Positions 7,704 to 15,161 of a stretch of DNA of 28,711 nucleotides are shown one piece after another. Position numbers and translations under genes: made by a program. How positions within the stretch are numbered: position 1 is the first letter of the stretch; each line of letters opens with the position of its first letter. The notes under the pieces are model-generated. The model did no database searches and was not told the DNA's origin. It worked only from the letters and a program-made list of their open reading frames with translations. The stretch is from an uncultured Clostridia bacterium (GTDB lineage Bacteria > Bacillota > Clostridia > Christensenellales > Borkfalkiaceae): assembly GCA_959605945.1 (NCBI GenBank), contig CAUHGY010000020.1:1-28711 (forward strand), given 5' to 3'.

Positions 7704-7732
7704 ATTTTACTACACCGATAAAATTAAATAAA
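7704..7732 (-). promoter_or_regulatory. Possible ddh promoter
   Basis: On the minus strand a weak -35 TTTATT (7732-7727) and a -10 TAAAAT (7709-7704) are 17 nt apart, about 30 nt before the ddh start. The region is very AT-rich, so chance matches are likely. Confidence 0.35.
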
Positions 7733-7812
7733 GCGTTTTTGCCAAAAATTTTTTTATACTATCCATTACTTTTGTTTAAGCAAAATATTTTTCGGGTAAA
7801 TTGCGCCGTTTT

Positions 7813-7856
7813 TTGTCAAAATAGCCTAAAATAATTTACAGAATTTATTGTATAAT
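7813..7856 (+). promoter_or_regulatory. spoIIE promoter with candidate Spo0A box
   Basis: A consensus -10 TATAAT at 7851-7856 lies 28 nt before the spoIIE ATG, without a good -35 at the normal distance. About 32 nt upstream, TTTTGTCAAAA (7811-7821) resembles the Spo0A box (core TGNCGAA) with one mismatch. In Bacillus subtilis spoIIE is transcribed from a sigma-A promoter with poor -35 spacing that needs phosphorylated Spo0A. The match here is by eye. Confidence 0.45.
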
Positions 7857-7884
7857 CAATACAAAAAGACATACGGAGCTAATA

Positions 7885-10170
7885 ATGAAAACAAAACCGA
7901 GAGGCATTGATTACGTTGCCGTTTTTAAATACTTTGCGCTTTTCGCCTTTTTCCTTATTTTTTCCAAGCTGGAAAATGAAATTTCCGTCTATTCGGTTGC
8001 GGTTTATGCGGTCGCGATGTCGTTCGGAGCAAATCCTTTGATCACTCCGGTGATGTTTTTGGGAACGTTTCTTGTTTTCGGGCAGACGGGACTGCTTGCG
8101 GCGGCGGCTCTTCCTGCAGGATTTTTAGTATTGACTTCTCTGATATACAAAAAAACCGGAACTCGACAGGGTTTGGAAGTATGCGCTTACGTTGCCGCAT
8201 CCCTGTTGCTTTACATATTTTTGGGCAACACAGAAACGGAAGTGCCTTTTGAAAAAAGACTTTTATCATCGCTTCTGACGGTCGGACTCACCTTTATATG
8301 CTATGTTTCGGCAAACGCCGTTGTAAATAAAGGACTTAAATTCAAATTCGGGTATGAAGAGTTTGCCACCACCGCGGTAGCCGCAGCGGTAACAGGCCTC
8401 GGCGTATGCAATCTGATTATCCCCGAAGCATGGAAACTGATCTCAGTTTTCATAATTCTTATGAGCGCTTTCGTTTTCAGAACGGGCATCTGTCTGATAG
8501 TTTCAACCGTTCTCGGAGCAGGGCTTGCCGTATATTACGGAAATGTGGCGTATATATCGGTATTTATGGTCTGGGGCGTAGCTGCCGAAAGCCTTATGCC
8601 CCTGTCAAGATATTTTTCCGCCCTTGCGCTTGTTGTTTCAGACTATCTGATACAGGTGATTTTCGGATTATATACTTCATATTTTTCTTTTCAACTGCCG
8701 TTCATACTTTCAGGCGCCGTCGTATTCTGCCTTATTCCCGCAAAACCGCTGAACATTTTAAAAGAAAAGCTCTATACCTTCCGCGAACGTCAGCTCGTGA
8801 GACAATCCATAAACAGAAACCGCCTTATGTTATCAAACAGACTTTACGAACTTTCAGGCGTATTCACCGAAATGGCCAATGCTTTCACACAGTTCAAAAA
8901 GAACAAGATGACTGACGAAACGGCTAAAAATACCATCCGAATGCAAATTTTTTCAACCGTATGCGAAAATTGCCCCGACGCCGAAAAATGCGCGGGATAT
9001 AAAAGAAAGAAAAACGATGATTTCAAAAAACTGATCGATATAGGTTTCGCTAAAGGCAAACTTTCGCTAATAGACCTTCCCAAAGACATGTGCGAAAACT
9101 GTCTGCATCCCAACAACGTGCTTTTCGCGGCGAATAAACTGCTTGCCGATTATCGAACGTATATTCTCGACGATCTGAACGTTTCGAACGGCAGAGAACT
9201 TATCGCTGCCGAAGCGCGCGGAATATCGGAAGTTCTCAAAGGTCTTGCGCTTGAATCGGGAACAACGCTGAAATATCAGAGCAGACTCGAACGTCTGCTT
9301 TCGGAAAACTTGTTTAAAAGCGGTTTTCGGATAAGCGAACTTCTTATTTACGGAGAAGATGAATATGTATCCGTAAGTCTGATAATCACTATGAAAGAAT
9401 TTTCCGTTCATGAAGTGCTGTCCGTAATCTCGAAAACGCTCGGAAAAGACATGACTCTCACTGAAAAAGCAGACCTGAGCGACGAAAAATGCTATCTTTC
9501 GTTCAGACGGGCGGCGCCGTTCGACGCAGTATTCGGGATTGCCTGCGCGACAAAATACAATTCCGAAAAAAGCGGCGATACGCACGCCGTGACAAGGCTT
9601 TCCGACGATAAATTTCTTATAGCCCTCTCCGACGGCATGGGCAGCGGCAGCGAAGCAGAGGCCGTCTCGTCCGCGTCGCTGTCCTTAATCGAAAGTTTTT
9701 ATAAAGCAGGCCTTTCAAGCAATCTCATACTGGGTACGGTAAACAAATTGCTTGCCATCAATACCGAGGACAGTTTTACGGCCCTTGACGTTTCGATAGT
9801 AGATCTCAAAAACTGCACGGCAGATTTCATTAAATACGGTTCCCCGTTCGGCTTTATAATCGGTGACCAGGGCATAAAAATCGTAGAAGGCAACACGCTT
9901 CCGCTTGGCATACTTGACGAACTTAAACCGTCGGTCTGCCACAGCGCACTTTCCGAGGGCGACATGCTGCTTCTGATGTCGGACGGTATTTCAGACGCTT
10001 TCGGCTCGTCAGGCGACGTAATAGAATTTTTACGCACCGTTCCCGCAAAAAACCCGCAGACGCTTGCTCAGGACGTACTTGACCGGGCAGTAAAACTCAA
10101 CAACGGACTGCATAAAGACGATATGACGGCGCTTGCCGTCAGAGTTTATAAAAGAAGCGCGGCTGTATGA
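7885..10170 (+). CDS. spoIIE: Stage II sporulation protein E (membrane PP2C-type phosphatase)
   Basis: SpoIIE sits at the asymmetric septum and dephosphorylates SpoIIAA, which frees sigma-F in the forespore. Of 761 residues (the Bacillus protein has 827), the first 290 or so form eight to ten hydrophobic segments. A central regulatory region follows, with cysteines clustered at CENCPDAEKC (about 360) and CENCLHP (about 402), as in clostridial SpoIIE. The C-terminal PP2C domain starts near 550, with metal-binding aspartates in LSDGMGSGSEA (about 583), MSDGISDAF (about 700) and HKDDMTALAV (about 746). ACGGAG precedes the ATG. The gene is monocistronic, with a promoter carrying a possible Spo0A box and a terminator over its stop codon. 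Because SpoIIE is confined to endospore formers, this is the best evidence for sporulation capacity. Confidence 0.95.
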   Translation: MKTKPRGIDYVAVFKYFALFAFFLIFSKLENEISVYSVAVYAVAMSFGANPLITPVMFLGTFLVFGQTGLLAAAALPAGFLVLTSLIYKKTGTRQGLEVCAYVAASLLLYIFLGNTETEVPFEKRLLSSLLTVGLTFICYVSANAVVNKGLKFKFGYEEFATTAVAAAVTGLGVCNLIIPEAWKLISVFIILMSAFVFRTGICLIVSTVLGAGLAVYYGNVAYISVFMVWGVAAESLMPLSRYFSALALVVSDYLIQVIFGLYTSYFSFQLPFILSGAVVFCLIPAKPLNILKEKLYTFRERQLVRQSINRNRLMLSNRLYELSGVFTEMANAFTQFKKNKMTDETAKNTIRMQIFSTVCENCPDAEKCAGYKRKKNDDFKKLIDIGFAKGKLSLIDLPKDMCENCLHPNNVLFAANKLLADYRTYILDDLNVSNGRELIAAEARGISEVLKGLALESGTTLKYQSRLERLLSENLFKSGFRISELLIYGEDEYVSVSLIITMKEFSVHEVLSVISKTLGKDMTLTEKADLSDEKCYLSFRRAAPFDAVFGIACATKYNSEKSGDTHAVTRLSDDKFLIALSDGMGSGSEAEAVSSASLSLIESFYKAGLSSNLILGTVNKLLAINTEDSFTALDVSIVDLKNCTADFIKYGSPFGFIIGDQGIKIVEGNTLPLGILDELKPSVCHSALSEGDMLLLMSDGISDAFGSSGDVIEFLRTVPAKNPQTLAQDVLDRAVKLNNGLHKDDMTALAVRVYKRSAAV

Positions 10171-10182
10171 GCGCGCTTCTTT
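10151..10182 (+). terminator. spoIIE terminator overlapping the stop codon
   Basis: AAAGAAGCGCG (10151-10161) and CGCGCTTCTTT (10172-10182) are a perfect 11-bp inverted repeat around a 10-nt loop that contains the spoIIE TGA. The U-run is interrupted (TTTCCTTTG). The arms also leave TTT on the other strand, so it might work weakly both ways. From here to 10347 I see nothing else. Confidence 0.7.
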
Positions 10183-10347
10183 CCTTTGACGGATTTTAAA
10201 TATTTCCGATTTTTTGCATAATTATTTTCTGTAATAAAAAGATCACAGTATAATTCCGTTTTTTATTCAAATACTCCGACAGAGGTTTATCTGCCGATTA
10301 CTGAAACCGCATGATTACCCGAAAAATTTAATTTAAAATATTAATTC

Positions 10348-11265
10348 TCATGACGGCGGCCGGCTGTTTCTTTCCCAGAAAACACCGTTTCTGTATCCCT
10401 GAATTTCTTTGTCGGTTTCGGCATCGGCAAGTCGTTTTTCCGCCCAGCCGCAATATAGAGGATTGCTTTCTATATTTATAAAATTCCGTCCGAGTTTTTT
10501 TGCCACAACCCCCGTAGTGCCGCTGCCCGCAAACGGGTCGAGAACCAGATCGCCTGTCTCGGAACTCGCCAGAATGAGTTTTGCAATCAGTTTTTCCGGC
10601 TTTTGCGTGGGATGAGCTGTATTTTCCGCCATAGACCAATAAGGCACAGAAATGTCATCCCAGAAATTCGACGGACACGTATTGCGGAAATTTCCCCCTT
10701 CGGTTTCCTCCCAATCTTTGGGATGACCGTTTTCCTTGTACGGTGCCATGACTTTTTTCCTTATCTTGACCGCATCGAGATTAAAAGTATATTCCTCCCC
10801 GACGGTGGCGAAATAGATATCCTCCATGGAATTTTTCCAGTTATGTTTTGCGCCTCTTCCTTTTTCTCTCTGCCATGTAATGCGGTTGCGAAGCACAAAG
10901 TGTTCTGCCAGAAGCCCGCCTATAACAAAGGAACTTCTCCAATCACAGCACACGTAAAGACTTGCAGTATCTTTCAGTATGGGTTTTACCGCGGCAATCC
11001 ATTTAAGAGTATATTCGGCATAAGACGAATCGTCCATCTTTCTGAAATTTTTACCGTGAAAACTTTTATCGATATTGTACGGCGGATCAACGATGAGAAG
11101 ATCTATACACTTTTTCGGAAGTTTATTAAGCGCCGCATAACTGTCGCCGAGAACTATCTTATTTATCGGCAGACCTGAAATATCCTCAGCAGGCACGCAT
11201 TTTTTTAAAAATTCACCTGCCTGCTCCAGGGGAAAATCTATTGTTTTGTTTCTGTAAGATTTCAT
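10348..11265 (-). CDS. Orphan DNA methyltransferase, beta class (N6-adenine or N4-cytosine)
   Basis: The 305-residue methyltransferase uses S-adenosylmethionine. The catalytic motif IV DPPYN is at 60-64, and the SAM-binding motifs follow near the C-terminus: HPTQKPEKLI at 218-227 and DPFAGSGTTG at 243-252. This order (catalytic before SAM motif) defines the beta class, and DPPY is usual for amino-methyltransferases. The stretch between, with DWEETEGGNFRNTCP and NFWDD, probably includes the target-recognition part; the recognition site cannot be read from it. No restriction endonuclease or specificity gene is adjacent, so it looks solitary. The ATG at 11265 is 2 nt after the rho stop, with no separate ribosome site visible, pointing to coupled translation. 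A regulatory or house-keeping methylation role is inferred. Confidence 0.9.
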   Translation of the reverse strand: MKSYRNKTIDFPLEQAGEFLKKCVPAEDISGLPINKIVLGDSYAALNKLPKKCIDLLIVDPPYNIDKSFHGKNFRKMDDSSYAEYTLKWIAAVKPILKDTASLYVCCDWRSSFVIGGLLAEHFVLRNRITWQREKGRGAKHNWKNSMEDIYFATVGEEYTFNLDAVKIRKKVMAPYKENGHPKDWEETEGGNFRNTCPSNFWDDISVPYWSMAENTAHPTQKPEKLIAKLILASSETGDLVLDPFAGSGTTGVVAKKLGRNFINIESNPLYCGWAEKRLADAETDKEIQGYRNGVFWERNSRPPS

Positions 11266-11267
11266 TT

Positions 11268-12863
11268 CTATTTACGGTAAAGTTTGACCCACACGTCCAC
11301 TTTTCGCAAAAAGTCTTCGTTATTTTTTGTCTTTTTTAACATTTCCAGCAGACTGTCCGTAGCGTCGTCTCTCTCAGAGAGAATACTGCGAAGTTTGCTG
11401 ACGGCATCAAGTTCCCTCTCGGTAAGAAGAAGTTCTTCTTTTCTGGTGCCCGATTTATAAAGATCTATGGCAGGGAAAATGCGTTTTTCGCTGAGTTCGC
11501 GCGAGAGATGTATTTCCATGTTGCCCGTGCCTTTAAATTCTTCGTAGATGACTTCGTCAAGACGGCTGTCAGTGTCGATAAGAGCAGTGGAAAGAATAGT
11601 AAGGCTGCCCCCGTTTTCTATGTTGCGCGCTGCGCCGAAAAAGCGCTTGGGATCGTGCAGCGCCGCGGGATTGAGTCCGCCGGAAAGAATCTTTCCCGTC
11701 GATTCTACGGTGTTGTTATAAGCCCTTGCCAGTCTCGTTATGGAATCCATAAGAATAACGACGTTTTTGCCTATTTCCACAAGCCTTTTTGCTCTGTTGA
11801 CCACAATTTCTGCCGCGCGCGTGTGATGAGCGGGACTTTCGTCAAACGTAGAATATACAACTTCTCCGGATATGCTGCGCTTGATGTCGGTAACTTCTTC
11901 GGGACGTTCGTCTATAAGAAGAACGATCAACTTCACGTCGGGATAATTGTGTTCGATAGACTGCGCTATTTTTTTCATAAGCGTGGTTTTTCCCGTTTTC
12001 GGCGGAGCCACTATCAGACCTCTCTGCCCCATACCTATCGGAGCAAAAAGGTCTATACAGCGTATGGCTATGTCGTTGGCGGAATCCGGCGTTTCGAGAC
12101 GGAAGCGTTCCGTCGGATAATACGGAACAAGTTCGTCAAAATTCATTCTCTTTCTGAAAAGAGCAGGATCCAGACCGTTTATCTCTACCACTTCCTGCAA
12201 CGGAGCTGCGTCGTTATCTCTCGTGCGCTTGGCCGTAGCTTTGACCATATCGCCCATACGCAGATTATATTTTCTTACGTTCTGGATGGAAACATAAACA
12301 TCTTCGCCGGGTGTATTTTCATATTTGTTTTTGCGGATAAAACCATAGCCGCCGTCGTGCTGCTCAAAAAGCCCTTCCATAGTGTAGATTTCAGAAGCCT
12401 GGTCTTTTTCCGAATCTTCAAACACCGCGTCGCCGGAGTTTTGCGCCGGAAGATATTCGCGCTTGAACTTTAAGTCATCCTGGCGTTCCGAATAAGGCTT
12501 ACGGACATATGGCTTGCGGGAAAAGTCCGTGCGATAGCGGCCGTTTTCTTTTTTGGCATCCGCGCCGTCGGAAGGTTCGTCTCCGGAATTATTATTTCCG
12601 ACGCTTTTTTCAGTCTGTTCCTCTTCCGACGTATCGTCGTCTATGATATACTCCGAAATATCAATTTTGATTTTTATAGGAGCTCCGCGCGAATTATGCG
12701 GCTGAGGCTCGACCAATCCCTGCTGAATCGCTATGATCTCTTTTGCAAGATCTTCTTTTCTCATCGCCGCAGGTGCTTTGACGCCTATAACGCGGCCGAT
12801 CTCTCTGACAACGGATAAATGAAGCTTTAAAAGCGTTTCCAATGTAAAATCGATAAATTTCAA
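11268..12863 (-). CDS. rho: Transcription termination factor Rho with long polar insertion
   Basis: Rho is the hexameric RNA-dependent ATPase/helicase that ends transcription of untranslated RNA. It has 531 residues against about 420 in simple forms. Residues 1-50 are the Rho N-terminal helical domain (RKEDLAKEIIAIQ). Residues about 75-160 are rich in Asp, Glu, Asn, Ser, Lys and Arg and look disordered. The cold-shock-like RNA-binding domain follows (GLFEQHDGGYGFIRKNK, 164-215). The ATPase has Walker A APPKTGKTT at 286-294, LIVLLIDERPEEV, and the late block NPAALHDPKRFFGAARNIENGGS. The start is a TTG at 12863, since AGAGG lies 9 nt upstream and no nearby in-frame ATG exists. It lies 37 nt after the flavoprotein gene and 2 nt before the methyltransferase gene. 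Confidence 0.96.
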   Translation of the reverse strand: MKFIDFTLETLLKLHLSVVREIGRVIGVKAPAAMRKEDLAKEIIAIQQGLVEPQPHNSRGAPIKIKIDISEYIIDDDTSEEEQTEKSVGNNNSGDEPSDGADAKKENGRYRTDFSRKPYVRKPYSERQDDLKFKREYLPAQNSGDAVFEDSEKDQASEIYTMEGLFEQHDGGYGFIRKNKYENTPGEDVYVSIQNVRKYNLRMGDMVKATAKRTRDNDAAPLQEVVEINGLDPALFRKRMNFDELVPYYPTERFRLETPDSANDIAIRCIDLFAPIGMGQRGLIVAPPKTGKTTLMKKIAQSIEHNYPDVKLIVLLIDERPEEVTDIKRSISGEVVYSTFDESPAHHTRAAEIVVNRAKRLVEIGKNVVILMDSITRLARAYNNTVESTGKILSGGLNPAALHDPKRFFGAARNIENGGSLTILSTALIDTDSRLDEVIYEEFKGTGNMEIHLSRELSEKRIFPAIDLYKSGTRKEELLLTERELDAVSKLRSILSERDDATDSLLEMLKKTKNNEDFLRKVDVWVKLYRK

Positions 12864-12872
12864 AATTCTATA

Positions 12873-12877
12873 CCTCT
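12873..12877 (-). promoter_or_regulatory. rho ribosome binding site supporting a TTG start
   Basis: AGAGG on the minus strand lies 9 nt before the TTG at 12863. No ATG or GTG in frame is close enough to use it, so the TTG start seems real and may limit rho expression. Confidence 0.6.
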
Positions 12878-12900
12878 GCTTTTATGTATTTTTTACGGCA

Positions 12901-14118
12901 TTACCGTTTTCTTACTCTCTTTTTGATACTTTCCGCCGCGCACATGCCTGAAACAAACGCAAACGTCAGGTTATACCCGCCACAATCTCCGTCTACGTTA
13001 AGTATTTCGCCTGCGGCGTAAAGTCCTTTTTGAAGTTTACTTTCAAACGTATATGCGTCGAATGCGTCGGTTATGATCCCGCCCTTGGTGACCTGAGCAC
13101 TTTCAAAACCCAAAGTACCCGTCACTTTAAGCGTGAAATTTTTCAGAGCAGCGGCTATATTTTCGGGAGTTTTTTCGCGCAAATTTTTTATGACCGCTTC
13201 TCCCGTCTTTTTTCCGACAATCCCGCAAAGAATCATCTCTCCTTTCATAAACGGAGCATTTATAAACCTGTCTTTTATGAGCACGGCAAGGCGTTTTTCA
13301 TCTAATGCGGGAATAAAGCTTATTTTAAGGGCCGGATCCGAAGCGACTGCAAAATGTCCCGAAACCTGGAACGCAGCGTTGCCAGAAACGCCGTAATCTG
13401 TAAAAAGCACTTCTCCTTCGGCGGTTTTCAGCTGCCTTTCGCCGTCAAATGCAGTTAAAACGGCATTTTCTTTTATTCCTTTTAGCCCGCGTATTTTTTC
13501 TCGCTCGGTCTTTATCTGAACCAACGAAGGATAAATATCGGTACGTTTATGTCCGAAACTTTCCAAAAGCCCGTAAGAGGTATCTTTTCCGCTTATTCCG
13601 GCTGCGCCGCCCGCTGCGACAACAACGTTTTCGGAAAGTATTTCGTCTTGCCCGCATTGAATGTAAAAAACGCCGTGCCTGTTAGTAATTTTATCGGCTT
13701 TAACGCCTGTGAAAAATTTCGCTTTCCCTTCAAGAAAAGCTCTGAATGCGTCTACCACGGCATTGGCTCTTTTCGAAAGCGGATAGACTCTGCCGTATGA
13801 TTCCGAACATAGAGGCAGCCCCAATGAGCGGAAAAATTTTTTGACAGCGCCGTGCCCGCATTTCTCTAAAAAAATTTTTATAAACTCCGCGTCTCCGTAA
13901 TAGTTTTCTGCGGCAATGTTTTCGTTGGTGACGTTGCCCTGTCCGTTCCCGGTCATCAAAAGTTTTTTGCCGACGCGGTCGTTTTTTTCAATCACGGCCA
14001 CATCCCCGGGTAAAAGCGGCGAAGCATTGCCGTCATCCGAGCGAAGGAACAGCTTTACTGCACAGGCAAGCCCCGCAGCTCCGCCCCCTATGACGGCGGC
14101 TTTATAAATTTTACTCAT
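12901..14118 (-). CDS. HI0933/YhiN-family FAD-dependent oxidoreductase
   Basis: The 405-residue flavoprotein belongs to the family often labelled aminoacetone oxidase or BaiN-like, whose true substrate is mostly unknown. The FAD Rossmann motif is AAVIGGGAAGLACAV (about 8-22). The family signature reads KKLLMTGNGQGNVTN (about 51-65), where most members have GNGRCNLTN, so Arg-Cys is replaced by Gln-Gly. The C-terminal FAD site is complete: VTKGGIITDAF, LQKGLYAAGEILNVDGDCGG and YNLTFAFVSG. The ATG at 14118 has GGAAGGAG upstream. It leads a run with rho and the methyltransferase, and no clear promoter is visible in the 79-bp gap to the divergent small gene. The family is certain, the reaction is not. 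Confidence 0.9.
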   Translation of the reverse strand: MSKIYKAAVIGGGAAGLACAVKLFLRSDDGNASPLLPGDVAVIEKNDRVGKKLLMTGNGQGNVTNENIAAENYYGDAEFIKIFLEKCGHGAVKKFFRSLGLPLCSESYGRVYPLSKRANAVVDAFRAFLEGKAKFFTGVKADKITNRHGVFYIQCGQDEILSENVVVAAGGAAGISGKDTSYGLLESFGHKRTDIYPSLVQIKTEREKIRGLKGIKENAVLTAFDGERQLKTAEGEVLFTDYGVSGNAAFQVSGHFAVASDPALKISFIPALDEKRLAVLIKDRFINAPFMKGEMILCGIVGKKTGEAVIKNLREKTPENIAAALKNFTLKVTGTLGFESAQVTKGGIITDAFDAYTFESKLQKGLYAAGEILNVDGDCGGYNLTFAFVSGMCAAESIKKRVRKR

Positions 14119-14142
14119 TTTTATGCTCCTTCCCTCTTTTAC

Positions 14143-14171
14143 TTGACTTATTCTGTTATTTCTATTAAACT
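14143..14171 (+). promoter_or_regulatory. Sigma-A promoter of the 91-residue membrane protein
   Basis: TTGACT (14143-14148) and TAAACT (14166-14171) are separated by exactly 17 nt, and transcription would begin about 20 nt before the ATG at 14198. Confidence 0.65.
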
Positions 14172-14197
14172 AAATTAATGTTAAAGGAACTTTTCTT

Positions 14198-14473
14198 ATG
14201 AATTTTTGGAATTATCTTTCGCAAAATCTGACTTATCTTTTTATAGTGCTCGGCGCGCTGGTTATCGCTGTCGGAGCATGTTTTCTCGTTAAACCCGCCG
14301 GCAGGCTTTTGGATAAACTGCTTTCGGTATTTGCTGAAAAAAAGAATAATAAGAAAAATTGTGATGATAACTGCCGCGGCGACGGCGATATCAAGGATAG
14401 CGAAAAAACTGAAAACAACGGAATCGCGGATCATGGCGATCGCCGCGACGGCGACGGCAATTCTCCGCAATAA
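14198..14473 (+). CDS. Small membrane-anchored protein of unknown function
   Basis: I do not recognise this 91-residue protein. It has one strongly hydrophobic helix at about 11-33 (YLFIVLGALVIAVGACFLV), then an amphipathic stretch with leucines (GRLLDKLLSVFAEKK), then a very polar tail rich in Asp, Asn, Lys and Gly from about residue 50 to the end. The short N-terminus and basic residues after the helix suggest that the tail is cytoplasmic. AAAGGAA lies 8 nt before the ATG, a promoter lies upstream and a terminator lies 12 nt after the stop, so it is a complete single-gene unit. The opposite-strand frame over it lacks all of these. The low-complexity tail could be lineage-specific. Confidence 0.72.
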   Translation: MNFWNYLSQNLTYLFIVLGALVIAVGACFLVKPAGRLLDKLLSVFAEKKNNKKNCDDNCRGDGDIKDSEKTENNGIADHGDRRDGDGNSPQ

Positions 14474-14484
14474 AGAAGATTTTC

Positions 14485-14508
14485 AAGGTCGGGCTGCCGA
14501 TCTTTTTT
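14485..14508 (+). terminator. Terminator after the small membrane protein gene
   Basis: AAGGTCGG and CCGATCTT pair over 8 bp (one G-T) around GCTG, followed by TTTT. It fills the gap between two converging genes; the U-run overlaps the stop codon of the opposite HAD gene. Confidence 0.75.
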
Positions 14509-15154
14509 AATTTATAAACTTTAAAAGATCGGCGGGTTTTTCGGCAAAAATTTCCGCACCCGCAGCGGAAAGTTCTTCGCGGGTCCTGTAGCCCCAAAGC
14601 ACGGCTATTCCGCATATGCCCGCGTTTATTCCCGTAAGCACGTCGGTTTCGCCGTCACCGACGAAAAACGCGTTTGAAGGCGGCACCTCTAAAACTTTCA
14701 GAATATTCAAAGCCGCAGTTTTATCCGGCTTGCATCTGACCGCTTTGCTCTGACCGACAACGGCGTCGAAATCAAAACTCTTTAAGTATTTTTCATATAC
14801 CCTGTCAGTGGTTGCCTGCGGCTTGTTGGTAAGAATAGCAAGTTTATATTCCCGCTTTTTAAGCGTTTCCAAAACATCTCCTATACCTTTGAAAAGCCCC
14901 GTTTTTACGCTTGCCGAATTTGTATAAATTTCGTTATAATAAGCAAGATATTCGTCAAGTTCGTTTTCCGGCACTTTTCTCTTCAGACATCTTCTCACCA
15001 ATTCCCTTGCCCCGTTGCCGATATAGCTCATTATTTCACGTTCGCAGAGAGTGTCGAAACCGAAACGGGCAAGCATTTTGTTCACGTTGTCCGAAATATC
15101 GCCGAGAGTATCGAGAAGCGTTCCGTCAAGGTCAAAAATAACGGCTCTGTTCAT
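14507..15154 (-). CDS. HAD-superfamily phosphatase, phosphoglycolate phosphatase-like
   Basis: The 215-residue hydrolase has all four HAD motifs: the aspartyl nucleophile and acid in VIFDLDGTLLDT (D8, D10), motif II ILTNKP, the motif III lysine in RCKPDK, and motif IV FVGDGETDV. A helical cap lies between motifs I and II, the subfamily IA arrangement of phosphoglycolate phosphatase (Gph) and pyrophosphatase PpaX. Which phosphate ester or pyrophosphate it cleaves cannot be told from sequence, so no symbol is given. It starts 7 nt after argS, with AGGTGA as ribosome site in the gap, so it is the second gene of an argS operon. Clearance of 2-phosphoglycolate from DNA repair is one plausible role. 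Confidence 0.88.
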   Translation of the reverse strand: MNRAVIFDLDGTLLDTLGDISDNVNKMLARFGFDTLCEREIMSYIGNGARELVRRCLKRKVPENELDEYLAYYNEIYTNSASVKTGLFKGIGDVLETLKKREYKLAILTNKPQATTDRVYEKYLKSFDFDAVVGQSKAVRCKPDKTAALNILKVLEVPPSNAFFVGDGETDVLTGINAGICGIAVLWGYRTREELSAAGAEIFAEKPADLLKFIN

Positions 15155-15161
15155 ATTTCAC

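Noticed and set aside
10171..10347. Restriction endonuclease or small RNA near the methyltransferase gene
   Set aside because: The spacer is too short and AT-rich, with no frame or structure beyond the spoIIE terminator; the other neighbour is rho.
11508..12473. 321-codon plus-strand frame
   Set aside because: It is antisense to rho and contains no recognisable domain.
14165..14470. 101-codon minus-strand frame with hydrophobic residues over the small membrane protein gene
   Set aside because: The plus-strand frame has the promoter, ribosome site and terminator; the minus-strand one has none of them.
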